A stretch of DNA of 64,000 nt from Massilia yuzhufengensis (GTDB taxonomy: Bacteria; Pseudomonadota; Gammaproteobacteria; Burkholderiales; Burkholderiaceae_D), in contig NZ_FOLD01000019.1 of the NCBI RefSeq assembly GCF_900112225.1, forward strand, positions 45,266-109,265. The letters run 5' to 3'. This document shows positions 36,193-44,251 of the stretch, in pieces; the stretch's first letter is position 1; each line of letters opens with the position of its first letter. The notes below the pieces were generated by a model that was not told the origin of the DNA, ran no database searches, and was given only the letters and a program-made list of their open reading frames with translations. The position numbers were made by a program, and so were the translations under genes.

Positions 36193-36429
36193 TCACCAGT
36201 AGGCGGCGGTCTCGTAGTAGCGGCGGATGTGTTCGGTTTCGTGGTAGCCGCGCTTGACGGCCGGATCTGGTGCTGCCACGGGCGCGACCGGCGCCTCGAC
36301 GGCCCCGGCGTTGCCGGTCACCACGGCCAGCGCGCCCAGCGGCGCGGCCTTCAGGAAGCTGCGCCGCGCCGGGTCGGGAGTGCCCTCCGGCCCTTGCAAC
36401 TGCTCCTGCTTGTGTGGATGCTGTTCCAT
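36193..36429 (-). CDS. Formate dehydrogenase region Tat-target small protein
   Basis: A 78-residue protein with a twin-arginine motif (PARRSFLKAAPLGALAVVTGNAGA) and a short mature part ending EHIRRYYETAAYW. This matches the small Tat-target family that sits in front of fdhA in many proteobacteria. Its function is not known; the conserved RRYYETAxYW tail suggests binding to the exported enzyme. It lies between the chaperone gene and fdhA. Confidence 0.88.
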   Translation of the reverse strand: MEQHPHKQEQLQGPEGTPDPARRSFLKAAPLGALAVVTGNAGAVEAPVAPVAAPDPAVKRGYHETEHIRRYYETAAYW

Positions 36430-36447
36430 GCCCTTGCCTCTTTCAGT

Positions 36448-37128
36448 TTAATCGATGAGCGCTTCCCCGACCACGAAGGCTTGCGCTTCGATGTCGAGGA
36501 AGGCGCCGGCCAGCCGCGCTACCAGCCGGTAGTAATTGGCGCCTTCGGCCGCCGCGATATCGGCCACGCAGCGCGCGTACCAGGGCGCGATGTGGGCCTC
36601 GAAGAATTGCTGCTGGTGTTCGAGCGGCTGGCGCCGGATGCCGGGGGCGCCGGTGACCAGCACGCGCATGGTCTCGCACAGGGCGCCCAGGTGGTCTTCG
36701 AACTCGGCCACACCGCGCACCCGCTGCACGCCGAAGCGGGCCAGGTCGGCGCGCAGGCCGGCCAGCGGGCTGTCGTTCATGAAGCCGGACAGGTAGAGCG
36801 AGCCATAGGGGTTGACCGGCGGCGTGCCGATGCTGATGAACAGGGTGTCGAATTCGGCGGCGACCGCGTGCGGGTCCATGACGCCGGAGGCTTGCGTGAG
36901 TTTTTCCCAGGCCAGTTCCAGGCCGTGGTCACCGCCCTCGGCCAGGATGGGGTCGGCCCCGGCCAGTGCGGCCAGCAACGCGGCGTCGGGCGGCGCCATG
37001 AGCAGACGCGACAGCAGTGCGTACAGGTCGGCGCGCGCCTGGTCCTCGCCGGAGAGCGGAAGAGGAACGATGCCATGCGCCGGGATACCTGCGAAACCTG
37101 CGGCCTGCGGCGCGTCGGAAAGGGGCAC
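36448..37128 (-). CDS. TorD/DmsD-family chaperone for formate dehydrogenase
   Basis: A 226-residue all-helical cytoplasmic chaperone (DLYALLSRLLMAPPDAALLAALAG, EFDTLFISIGTPPVNPYGSLYLSG, and the conserved HIAPWYARCVADIAAAEGANYYRLVARLAGAFLDIE). Family members bind Tat signal peptides and hold the apoenzyme until the molybdenum cofactor is inserted. The start is GTG: AGGAGA lies eight bases upstream, while longer in-frame versions add a non-conserved leader. It is the first gene of the eleven-gene fdh operon. Confidence 0.85.
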   Translation of the reverse strand: MPLSDAPQAAGFAGIPAHGIVPLPLSGEDQARADLYALLSRLLMAPPDAALLAALAGADPILAEGGDHGLELAWEKLTQASGVMDPHAVAAEFDTLFISIGTPPVNPYGSLYLSGFMNDSPLAGLRADLARFGVQRVRGVAEFEDHLGALCETMRVLVTGAPGIRRQPLEHQQQFFEAHIAPWYARCVADIAAAEGANYYRLVARLAGAFLDIEAQAFVVGEALID

Positions 37129-37160
37129 GGTGCTGCTCTCCTGTGTTAACAAAGATTCAT

Positions 37161-37193
37161 GGGAAGTGTAGTCTTCCCCGCGGCCGAGCCGCG
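37161..37193. terminator. Two adjacent hairpins after the bd oxidase genes
   Basis: CGCGGC-CGA-GCCGCG at 37179-37193 and GGGAAG-TGTAGT-CTTCCC at 37161-37178 lie back to back between the end of the bd oxidase operon (37217) and the first fdh gene (37128). They could end the bd transcript. The fdh promoter must overlap them; a TACACT hexamer falls in the second loop. Confidence 0.5.
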
Positions 37194-37216
37194 CACGGTT
37201 GGCTGTGCAGTCGCCG

Positions 37217-37345
37217 CTAGCGCATGCCGAGGGCATGCATGATCACGCGGATCGCGTAGGCCACCAGCGCCAGCGCCGCCACGCCGCCGGCCCACAGGGC
37301 CGCCATCCACCCCAGGCGCCGCATCCATTCGGCACGGCTCGCCAT
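37217..37345 (-). CDS. DUF2474 / CydX-like small subunit of bd oxidase
   Basis: A 42-residue single-span membrane peptide (RRLGWMAALWAGGVAALALVAYAIRVIMHALGMR), shorter than most gene-finding limits. The pattern is that of DUF2474, which follows cyanide-insensitive bd oxidase genes. Such peptides stabilise the CydAB haem centres. Its ATG shares one base with the cydB stop (TGATG), a sign of translational coupling. Confidence 0.85.
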   Translation of the reverse strand: MASRAEWMRRLGWMAALWAGGVAALALVAYAIRVIMHALGMR

Positions 37346-38364
37346 CAGTGGTACCCCGCATCGGCCTTGACCTTGCCGCGGAACACCCAGTACGACCAGC
37401 CGGTGTACACCAGGACGACCGGCAGGATCACCAGGGTGCCCACCAGCGCGAATCCCTGGCTGGACGGCGGCGAGGCGGCTTCCCAGATCGAGATCGCGGG
37501 CGGCACGATGTGCGGCCAGATGCTGATCGCCATGCCGCAATACCCAAGGAAGACCAGCGCCAGCGCCGCCACGAAGGGCAGGCGGTGCGGCAGCCGTTGG
37601 TCCTTGCCGCGCAGCGCCCACAGCAGCAGCGCGATGAAGACCAGCACCAGTACCGGCACCGGCGCCAGCAACACGATGTTGGGAAAGCTGAACCAGCGCG
37701 TGGCCACCGCCGGGTCGCGCAGCGGGGTCCAGATGCTGACGATGGCGATGGCGGCCAGCAGCATCAGCGCGAACGGACGCGCTACCTGCACCATGCGCGC
37801 ATGCAGCTCGCCCTCGGTCTTCATCACCAGCCAGGTGGCGCCCAGCAGGGTGTAGGCGACCATCACGCCCATGCCCGCCAGCAACGGGAACGGGGCCAGC
37901 CAGTCGAGCGCCCCGCCGGCGAAGCTGCGGCCCGACACGGTGATGCCGTCCAGGAAGGCGCCCAGCGCGACGCCCTGGAAAAAGGCCGCCACCACCGAGC
38001 CGCCGATGAAGGCCTGGTCCCACAGGTGGCGCTCGCCTTCCCTGGCCTTGAAGCGGAACTCGAATGCGACGCCGCGGAACACCAGCCCGATCAACATGAA
38101 GACCAGCGGCAGGTAGAGTCCCGACAGGATGATCGCGTAGGCCACCGGAAAGGCGGCCAGCAGTCCGGTCCCGCCCAGCACCAGCCAGGTCTCGTTGCCG
38201 TCCCAGACCGGGGCCACGGTATGCATCATGGTGTCGCGGTCGCGTTTATCGGGCGTAAAGGGAAACAGCAGGCCGATGCCGAGGTCGAAGCCGTCCAGCA
38301 GCACGTACATGAAGACGGCGAAGAAGATGATGACGGCCCAGGTGACGGTCATATCGATTCCCAT
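37345..38364 (-). CDS. cydB: Cytochrome bd (cyanide-insensitive type) oxidase subunit II
   Basis: A 339-residue subunit with about eight membrane helices. The opening WAVIIFFAVFMYVLLDGFDLGIGLLFPF, the PVWDGNETWLVLGGTGLLAAFP block and SIWPHIVPPAISIWEAASPPSSQGF are conserved in CydB/CioB. It binds no haem itself but packs against subunit I. GGAGG precedes the ATG. It follows cydA by two bases and is followed by the DUF2474 peptide. Confidence 0.93.
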   Translation of the reverse strand: MGIDMTVTWAVIIFFAVFMYVLLDGFDLGIGLLFPFTPDKRDRDTMMHTVAPVWDGNETWLVLGGTGLLAAFPVAYAIILSGLYLPLVFMLIGLVFRGVAFEFRFKAREGERHLWDQAFIGGSVVAAFFQGVALGAFLDGITVSGRSFAGGALDWLAPFPLLAGMGVMVAYTLLGATWLVMKTEGELHARMVQVARPFALMLLAAIAIVSIWTPLRDPAVATRWFSFPNIVLLAPVPVLVLVFIALLLWALRGKDQRLPHRLPFVAALALVFLGYCGMAISIWPHIVPPAISIWEAASPPSSQGFALVGTLVILPVVLVYTGWSYWVFRGKVKADAGYH

Positions 38365-38366
38365 AG

Positions 38367-39779
38367 TCAACCTCCTCCACCCTCGTCGTCGGCGACGTCC
38401 GCCGCCGACAGCGGCCGGCTCGGCGTGCGCTGCTCGCCCGGCCCGCCCTGCGCCGGCTGGTTCAGTTCGAAGTGCTGCGGTCCCTTGCGGATCATCCGCA
38501 GCACATAGCGGGTGCCGGTGCCGAACACGAAGAAATAGGCCACCACGAACAGGCCCAGGCTGAGCGCGAGCGGGCCCACGCCATGCGGCGAGACGGCGTC
38601 CGCGGTGCGCAGCACGCCATACACGACCCAGGGCTGGCGCCCGACCTCGGTGGTGGTCCAGCCGGCCAGGATGGCCACCAGTCCCGCCGGCCCCATCCAC
38701 AGCGCGAAGCGCAGGAAGGCGCGCTGGCGCCAGATCCGCCCTGCCCGCCTGAGCAACAGGCTCCAGGCGCCCAGCGCGATCATCAACAGGCCCAGGCCCA
38801 CCATCAGGCGAAAGCTCCAGAAGACGATGAGGGAATTCGGCCGCTCCGAGCGCGGGAAATCCGTGAGCGCCGGTATCTGGCCCTCCCAGCTGTGGGTGAG
38901 GATCAGGCTGCCCAGGTGCGGGATGCCGACCGCGTAACGGGTGGTTTCCGCGTGCATGTCGGGAATCCCGAACAGCAGCAGCGGAACCGCCTCGCCCGGC
39001 GCGTTCTGCCAATGCCCTTCCATCGCCGCCAGCTTGGCCGGCTGGTGTTGCAGGGTATTGAGGCCATGGAAGTCGCCCACCACCGCTTGCACCGGCGCGA
39101 CGAGCAGGATCATCCACATCGCCATCGACAGCATCTTGCGCACCGCCGGGTTGTCGCGCCCCTTGAGCAGCTGCCAGGCGCCGGCCGCGCCAACAATGAG
39201 CGCCGTGGTGAGGTAGGCGGCAAGCACCATGTGCGCCAGCCGGTAGGGAAAGGACGGGTTGAAGATGATCGCCAGCCAGTCGGTGGGCACCATGCGCCCG
39301 CCCTCGATGGCGTAGCCCTGCGGGGTCTGCATCCAGCTGTTGGCGGCCAGGATCCAGGTGGCCGAAATGAGCGTGCCGGCCGCCACCGCGCAGGTGGCGG
39401 CGACATGCAGGCCGGGGCCGACGCGGGTCCAGCCGAACAGCATCACGCCGAGGAAACCGGCCTCCAGGAAGAAGGCGGTGAGCACTTCGTAGGACAGCAG
39501 CGGGCCCATGATGCTGCCGGCAAACTCGGACAAGGTGCTCCAGTTGGTGCCGATCTGGTAGGCCATCACGATGCCGGACACCACGCCCATGCCGAAGGTG
39601 ACGGCGAAGATCTTGAGCCAGTAGTGATACAGGTCGACATACACCTGGCGCCCGCTACGCAGCCAGCACAGTTCGAGCACGGCGAGATAGCTCGCCATGC
39701 CGATGGTGATCGCTGGAAACAGGATGTGGAAGGACATCGTGAACGCGAACTGGATCCGCGCCAGGTCCAAAGCGGACAT
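38367..39779 (-). CDS. cydA: Cytochrome bd (cyanide-insensitive type) oxidase subunit I
   Basis: A 470-residue quinol oxidase subunit that reduces oxygen to water. His18 in RIQFAFTMSFHILFP is the haem-ligand position. MAYQIGTNWSTLSEFAGSIMGPLLSYEVLTAFFLEAGFLGVMLFG is conserved. The short Q loop and GRQPW in place of GRQPW-with-long-loop of E. coli CydA put it in the CIO branch. It takes electrons from quinol without pumping protons. It is divergent from fnr; the 170-bp space between them has no FNR box. Confidence 0.93.
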   Translation of the reverse strand: MSALDLARIQFAFTMSFHILFPAITIGMASYLAVLELCWLRSGRQVYVDLYHYWLKIFAVTFGMGVVSGIVMAYQIGTNWSTLSEFAGSIMGPLLSYEVLTAFFLEAGFLGVMLFGWTRVGPGLHVAATCAVAAGTLISATWILAANSWMQTPQGYAIEGGRMVPTDWLAIIFNPSFPYRLAHMVLAAYLTTALIVGAAGAWQLLKGRDNPAVRKMLSMAMWMILLVAPVQAVVGDFHGLNTLQHQPAKLAAMEGHWQNAPGEAVPLLLFGIPDMHAETTRYAVGIPHLGSLILTHSWEGQIPALTDFPRSERPNSLIVFWSFRLMVGLGLLMIALGAWSLLLRRAGRIWRQRAFLRFALWMGPAGLVAILAGWTTTEVGRQPWVVYGVLRTADAVSPHGVGPLALSLGLFVVAYFFVFGTGTRYVLRMIRKGPQHFELNQPAQGGPGEQRTPSRPLSAADVADDEGGGG

Positions 39780-39949
39780 GCAAGCTCCTCTGTGGTCGAT
39801 GCGTCGCCGGGCTTCCCCAGCCGTGTCGGGAATCTAGCATAGGCGGTGGCGCGCACGTTTGGATGATGTCGGAAGGCACCGCATCGATCCTTTAGCTGCA
39901 CGCCGCAGGGGGTCTATAATGGTAGCGTCCGCATTAACGAGTTCCCGCC
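39780..39949. promoter_or_regulatory. Divergent region between cydA and fnr
   Basis: For fnr a perfect -10 TATAAT lies at 39915-39920, about 30 bases before the ATG; a weak -35 (TTTAGC) lies at 39891-39896, 18 bases upstream. For cydA a TATGCT on the minus strand (near 39840) is a candidate -10 with no clear -35. No TTGAT-N4-ATCAA is seen, so neither gene shows FNR control. Confidence 0.45.
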
Positions 39950-40714
39950 ATGTCCCAACCCATGTCCCTCCCCGGCGCGCCCGCCATCAGCATCCCGGGC
40001 CTGAAGGCCAGCTGCGGCGCCTGCAGCATGCTCCAGCTGTGCCTGCCGATGGGCCTGGAGGATGCCGACATCAACCGGCTCGACCAGATCATCGGCCGGC
40101 GCCGGCGCCTGGCGCGCGACGAGCGCCTGTACGCGATGGGCGAGCCGTTCCGCAACCTGTACGCGGTGCGCTTCGGGCATTTCAAGACCTACCAGATCAA
40201 TGCCGCGGGCGAGGCCCAGATCACCGGCTTCCAGATGGCCGGCGAGCTGCTCGGCATGGACGCCATCAGCGGCACCCATCACTGCGATGCGGTGGCGCTG
40301 GAGGACAGCGAAGTGTGCGAGATCCCGTTCGCGCGGCTGGAAGAACTGTTCGGCGAAGTGCCGGCGCTGCTGCGCCACTTCCACCGCATCATGAGCCAGG
40401 AGATCACGCGCGAGCAGAACGTCATGCTCCTGCTCGGGAACATGCGCGCCGAGCAGCGCTTCGCCGTGTTCCTGGTGAACCTGTCGGCGCGCTACGCGGC
40501 GCGCGGCTATTCGCCCGACAGCTTCGGGCTGCGCATGTCGCGCGAGGACATCGGCAACTACCTGGGCCTGACCATCGAAAGCGTCAGCCGGCTGCTGTCG
40601 CGTTTTAAAAAACAGGGCTGGCTGGAGGTGGACAAGCGCGAAGTGAGGCTGCTCGACCCCGTAAAGCTCAAGGCCCTGGCCGCCGGTCTCGATGCCTGCA
40701 GCCCGATGGACTAG
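39950..40714 (+). CDS. fnr: FNR-type oxygen-responsive transcriptional regulator
   Basis: A 254-residue Crp/Fnr regulator. Cys22, Cys25 and Cys31 (SCGACSMLQLC) plus Cys112 (GTHHCDA) supply the four ligands for an oxygen-labile [4Fe-4S] cluster. A cyclic-nucleotide-type beta barrel precedes a long dimer helix and the helix-turn-helix SREDIGNYLGLTIESVSRLLSRFKK; Glu210, Ser213 and Arg214 are the residues that in FNR read TTGAT-N4-ATCAA. Without oxygen it dimerises and activates transcription. Four perfect or near-perfect sites occur in this window, in front of ccoN, two hemN-type genes and an aerotaxis gene. Confidence 0.95.
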   Translation: MSQPMSLPGAPAISIPGLKASCGACSMLQLCLPMGLEDADINRLDQIIGRRRRLARDERLYAMGEPFRNLYAVRFGHFKTYQINAAGEAQITGFQMAGELLGMDAISGTHHCDAVALEDSEVCEIPFARLEELFGEVPALLRHFHRIMSQEITREQNVMLLLGNMRAEQRFAVFLVNLSARYAARGYSPDSFGLRMSREDIGNYLGLTIESVSRLLSRFKKQGWLEVDKREVRLLDPVKLKALAAGLDACSPMD

Positions 40715-40721
40715 CGCCGCC

Positions 40722-41474
40722 ATGCTTGCCCACCTCGAGCTCCACCTGCGCAGCTACGGCAGTGTGCGCGAAGCGGACCGGCATGACTACGCCCAGGTCG
40801 TGCTGCCGGTGCGCGGCGAGGTGGCGCTGGAAATCGAAGGGCGGCAAGGGCGGCTCGACCCGCTGCATGGGGCGCTGGTGGCGCCGGGCGCCTGGCATTC
40901 GCAAGTGGGCGGCAGCGCCAACGCGTCGCTCATCCTCGACGTCGGCGCGCAAGCCTTCGCGGCCGGGCCGTGGCAGCAGTTGCTGGAGCGGCCCTTCACC
41001 GCCATCGGCCCGGCGGCGCGCAAGCTGGTCGAATTCATGGGCATCGTGGCCGGGTCGCAGCCGCTCGCGCCTTCGGTGCTGCAGGGCTGGACGCCGCTGC
41101 TGCTCGACCACCTGACGCTGGGCGCGCCGCAGCCGGCCTCGCGCCTGGCCGCCTTGACCGAGCGCATCGAAGCCGAGCCGGGCCTGCCGTGGACCACCGA
41201 CAGCATGGCGCGCACGGCGGGCCTGAGCGTGAGCCGCCTGCATGCGCTGTTCCGCTCGGAACGCGGCAGCAGCCCGCACGCGTGGCTGCTGGGCTGCCGC
41301 CTGGCGCGCGCCTGCGAGTGGCTGGCCGCGACCGACCAGCCGGTGGCGGCGATCGCGCTGGCTGCCGGGTTCTCCGAGCAGAGCGCCCTCACCCGCGCCA
41401 TGCGCTCCGCGCTGGACACCACGCCCGGCGCCTACCGGCGCGAATATCGCGAGACGGGGTCAAGGCCGCAGTAG
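40722..41474 (+). CDS. AraC-family regulator with cupin domain
   Basis: A 250-residue regulator. The N-terminal cupin (ADRHDYAQVVLPVRGEVALEIEGRQGRLDPLHGALVAPGAWHSQ) resembles AraC members that sense small molecules. Two helix-turn-helix motifs follow: MARTAGLSVSRLHALFRSERGSSPHAWL and IALAAGFSEQSALTRAMRSALDTTPGAYRREY. It starts 7 bases after the fnr stop and precedes the EamA transporter, which it may control. An AraC gene beside an EamA exporter is a common pairing. The inducer is unknown. Confidence 0.88.
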   Translation: MLAHLELHLRSYGSVREADRHDYAQVVLPVRGEVALEIEGRQGRLDPLHGALVAPGAWHSQVGGSANASLILDVGAQAFAAGPWQQLLERPFTAIGPAARKLVEFMGIVAGSQPLAPSVLQGWTPLLLDHLTLGAPQPASRLAALTERIEAEPGLPWTTDSMARTAGLSVSRLHALFRSERGSSPHAWLLGCRLARACEWLAATDQPVAAIALAAGFSEQSALTRAMRSALDTTPGAYRREYRETGSRPQ

Positions 41475-41533
41475 CCCCGGTCAAGCAATCGCTGGCTGGC
41501 GCACCGACAATCTCCTCTTTCGGGAGACGATCG

Positions 41534-42439
41534 ATGCACACACACACGACGCGGCTCGGCATCAGTGCCGGCATTGCCGCCGGCGCCTTCTGGGGATTGG
41601 TGTTCCTCGCCCCCAAGCTCACCCCCGGCTTTTCGCCGCTGCAGCTCTCCGCCGGGCGCTACCTGGCCTACGGTCTGGTCGCTGCGGTCCTGGTGGCGCG
41701 CTCGTGGCGCCGGCTGGCGGCCCTGCTTACCTGGCGCGAATGGCGCACCCTGGCCTGGCTCAGCCTGAGCGGCAACATTGTCTACTACCTGTGCCTGGCG
41801 CAGGCGGTGCAGTCGGGTGGCGTGGCCATGACCTCGATCGTGATTGGCCTGCTGCCGCTGGCCGTGACGCTGGCCGGCAGCCGCGAGCCCGGCGCGCTGC
41901 CGCTGCGGCGCCTGGCGCCCTCCATGGCGCTGGGCGCGGCCGGCCTGGCCTGCATCGGCTGGGATGCGTGGCGCTCGCCCGCCGGTTCGCTGGCGGGCCT
42001 GCTGTGCGCCGTCGGAGCCCTGGCGTCGTGGACCATCTACGCGGTGGCCAACCGGCGCTGGCTTGCGCGGCTCGATGGCGTCTCGGCCAATGAGTGGAGC
42101 CTGCTGGTGGGCGTGATGACCGGCGCCCAGGCGCTGCTGCTGGCGGTGCCGGCCTTCGATGCCGCGGGGCCGGTGCACAGCGGCGCCGAATGGCTGGAGT
42201 TCGTCCTGCTCGTCACCGCCGTGGCGGTGTTCTGCTCGGTGCTCGGCAACGCCCTGTGGAACCATGCCAGCCGCGCGCTGCCGATGGCGCTGATGGGCCA
42301 GATGATCGTGTTCGAGACCATCTTCGCTTCGCTCTACGGCTTCCTATGGGAGCGCCGCTGGCCGGGCAGCCTGGAGGCCGCCGCCCTGGTGCTGCTGGTC
42401 GCCGGCGTGGTCTCCTGCGCCAGCGCCCACCGGCGCTAG
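41534..42439 (+). CDS. EamA/DMT-family transporter
   Basis: A 301-residue membrane protein with ten predicted segments in two EamA repeats (GISAGIAAGAFWGLVFLAPKL..., and AGLLCAVGALASWTIYAVANRRWLARL... to AAALVLLVAGVVSCASA). Family members export metabolites such as amino acids. GGGAG lies before the ATG. The last 96 bases overlap, tail to tail, with the convergent gene on the other strand, whose C-terminus is written in the antisense of this one. Confidence 0.88.
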   Translation: MHTHTTRLGISAGIAAGAFWGLVFLAPKLTPGFSPLQLSAGRYLAYGLVAAVLVARSWRRLAALLTWREWRTLAWLSLSGNIVYYLCLAQAVQSGGVAMTSIVIGLLPLAVTLAGSREPGALPLRRLAPSMALGAAGLACIGWDAWRSPAGSLAGLLCAVGALASWTIYAVANRRWLARLDGVSANEWSLLVGVMTGAQALLLAVPAFDAAGPVHSGAEWLEFVLLVTAVAVFCSVLGNALWNHASRALPMALMGQMIVFETIFASLYGFLWERRWPGSLEAAALVLLVAGVVSCASAHRR

Positions 42440-43147
42440 GGGCGCCAGCAGGTCGATCCAGGCGCGGATGAAGCCGGCCCGCATGCGCAGGAATTCGTCG
42501 ATGGTCTTGAACTTCGCGTTCTTCTGCTGCAGCAGGTAGGCGGTAACGATGACGTCGCGGCCGGGCACGAAGAAGTGGACCTGGCTGAGGGCGCCGCCGC
42601 TCAGGCCCAGCACCTTGACGGTATAGCTGGCGTAGTCGACGCCACGCACGGTCTCGCGCATGTATTCCATGGTCCTCGTTCCGGGCGCCAGCAGTGCCAT
42701 GAGCTTATCGCGCGCCGCCTCGTTGGTGCCCAGGTAAGACGCCACGCGCGCATCCAGGAGGCGAAAGTCATGCTCGATGTGCTGGATCACGAGCGCCTTG
42801 TCCTGCTCGTACCTGCCCGGCATGCTCTGCTCGACCTTCACGTTGGCAAAATAATCGGTGCCGGGATAGGCGTACATGGCGGTGACGCCGGCGCGCACGG
42901 AGACCTTCTCGCGCCACGCCGGCGTGGCGGTGTCGTTGGCCCGAAACTCCAGCACGCGCCACGGATCGCAGTCCTCGCAGCGCCGGCGCACTTCCACCAG
43001 CGCCAGGCCGTCCCCGCCCAGCGTGGCCGGCACCAGCTGTTCGAAGGGGGCCGGCACGCGCGGGGCGGCACTGGCCGGCAGCGCAAGTTGCGGGGCGGTG
43101 CACAGCACCAGCATGGCGAGCAAGCGGCGAACGGACAAGGATGGCAT
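42344..43147 (-). CDS. Exported protein of unknown function
   Basis: A 267-residue protein with a Sec signal peptide (MPSLSVRRLLAMLVLCTAPQLALPASA). The mature part contains a CEDCDPW cysteine pair, SVRAGVTAMYAYPGTDYFANVKVEQSMPGRYEQD and a long mixed alpha/beta body ending in LRMRAGFIRAWIDLLAPL. After that, the last ~35 residues (GAGAGDHAGDQQHQGGGLQ...) are low complexity and lie in the antisense of the EamA gene. This suggests an old stop was lost and the frame ran on. No family was recognised. The upstream gap holds a palindromic repeat. Confidence 0.7.
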   Translation of the reverse strand: MPSLSVRRLLAMLVLCTAPQLALPASAAPRVPAPFEQLVPATLGGDGLALVEVRRRCEDCDPWRVLEFRANDTATPAWREKVSVRAGVTAMYAYPGTDYFANVKVEQSMPGRYEQDKALVIQHIEHDFRLLDARVASYLGTNEAARDKLMALLAPGTRTMEYMRETVRGVDYASYTVKVLGLSGGALSQVHFFVPGRDVIVTAYLLQQKNAKFKTIDEFLRMRAGFIRAWIDLLAPLAPVGAGAGDHAGDQQHQGGGLQAARPAALP

Positions 43148-43259
43148 GGGGCAGACCCGGATGGTGGAGACCGGCGCATGATGGCGGCTCGTGCCGCGCC
43201 GCGCCACCGGCGCTTGCAAGGTAGCGCAGGGTGCTGCCGCCGGTACCGCAGCGTGACCC

Positions 43260-43374
43260 GTAGGGTGGTCGGCTCGCCGACCGCGCGTTCAAAGATTGAC
43301 GGAGAAGTAGCAACTCATGCGCTTGCTGGACGCGCGGTCGGCGTAGCCGCCTTTCGTGGCCCGGACCACCCTAC
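43260..43374. repeat. REPIN-like palindromic element, copy 2
   Basis: GTAGGGTGGTCGGCTCGCCGACCGCGCGTTCAA, split here as GTAGGGTGGTC at 43260-43270 and CGCGCGTTCAA at 43282-43292, is mirrored at the right end (GGACGCGCGGTCGGC... to GACCACCCTAC, 43327-43374). The right tip supplies the TAG stop codon (plus-strand CTA at 43371-43373) of the phosphoesterase gene, so the element has shaped that protein's end. Same architecture as 27426-27577. Confidence 0.7.
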
Positions 43375-44204
43375 AGTTCGACAACGAGGTCCGGCCGGAA
43401 CGCTTCCTGCTCGCCCTTGCTCAGGTAGCCCAGCGGATTGGCGACCACGCGGCAGGCCCAGTCGCGGCCACCCTCGCTGCCCCGCACGGTGTAGTCGTTC
43501 GTGCAGTGCAGGTGCCCGTGGATCCACAGGTCGGCCTGCGGGAACAGCGCGTCGAGCGCGTTGCAGAAGCCCGCCGTGCCGGGCGTGAGGCCGTAGCGCG
43601 GGTCGGCGCTTTGCAGGGACGGCGCGAAGTGGGTCACCGCCACCGTCGTTCCCTCGAACGGCGCCGCCAGGGCCCCGCGCAGCCACTCCTGGCAGTCCAG
43701 CGACATGGCGCGGATGCCTTCGGCCAGCACCGGCTCGCCGTTCTTCAGCGTGGTGTTCTTGGACAGGTAGTAGTTGGCGGCGCGGAAGGCCTTGTCGCGC
43801 CGCTGCATCAGCTTCGTCAGGTTCGTCTCCTGCACCGCCAGCGCGTCGAAGTCGCTCCACAAGGTGGTGCCGATGAAGCGTACGTGGCCGATCACCAGGG
43901 TCTCGCGGTCCAGCCATTCGATGCCCAGCCGGTCGCAGGTCGCGCGCAGGCGCAGCCAGGCCTCGTCGTACTCGAGTCCGTCGAATTCGTGGTTGCCCGG
44001 GATGTACAGCACCCGCGCGCGCGGCGCGCCGGGCCGCAGCGGCGAGAACCGCCCGAGCCCGAACTCGTCGGTCTCCAGGCGCGAGCCGGTCTGGTAGGAG
44101 CCGATGTCGCCGGCGAGGACCACTACGTCGGTATCGTCCCGGATCGCCGGGACGAAGTGCGGGTAGCGTTCGAGGTGCAGGTCGGAGAAAAGCTGGAGGC
44201 GCAT
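43371..44204 (-). CDS. Calcineurin-like metallophosphoesterase
   Basis: A 277-residue enzyme with the classical two-metal site: SDLHLERYPHF (D-x-H), VVLAGDIGSY (GD), YIPGNHEFDG (GNHE), TVAVTHFAPSL and WIHGHLHCTNDY (GH-x-H). It probably hydrolyses phosphomonoesters or diesters; the substrate is not known. The chosen ATG starts right at MRLQLFSDLHL. Its stop codon lies in the tip of a REPIN-like repeat, so its C-terminus (RPDLVVEL) was fixed by that element. Confidence 0.9.
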   Translation of the reverse strand: MRLQLFSDLHLERYPHFVPAIRDDTDVVVLAGDIGSYQTGSRLETDEFGLGRFSPLRPGAPRARVLYIPGNHEFDGLEYDEAWLRLRATCDRLGIEWLDRETLVIGHVRFIGTTLWSDFDALAVQETNLTKLMQRRDKAFRAANYYLSKNTTLKNGEPVLAEGIRAMSLDCQEWLRGALAAPFEGTTVAVTHFAPSLQSADPRYGLTPGTAGFCNALDALFPQADLWIHGHLHCTNDYTVRGSEGGRDWACRVVANPLGYLSKGEQEAFRPDLVVEL

Positions 44205-44251
44205 GGTCGGCGCAGTATAGCGGCTTTCGCCGCCGGGCTGCGCCACCGGCC

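Noticed and set aside
37129..37216. FNR or sigma-54 site before the fdh operon
   Set aside because: Neither TTGAT-N4-ATCAA nor a GG-N10-GC element was found; only hairpins and a weak TACACT.
39780..39949. FNR box between cydA and fnr
   Set aside because: No match was found on either strand, even allowing one mismatch per half-site.
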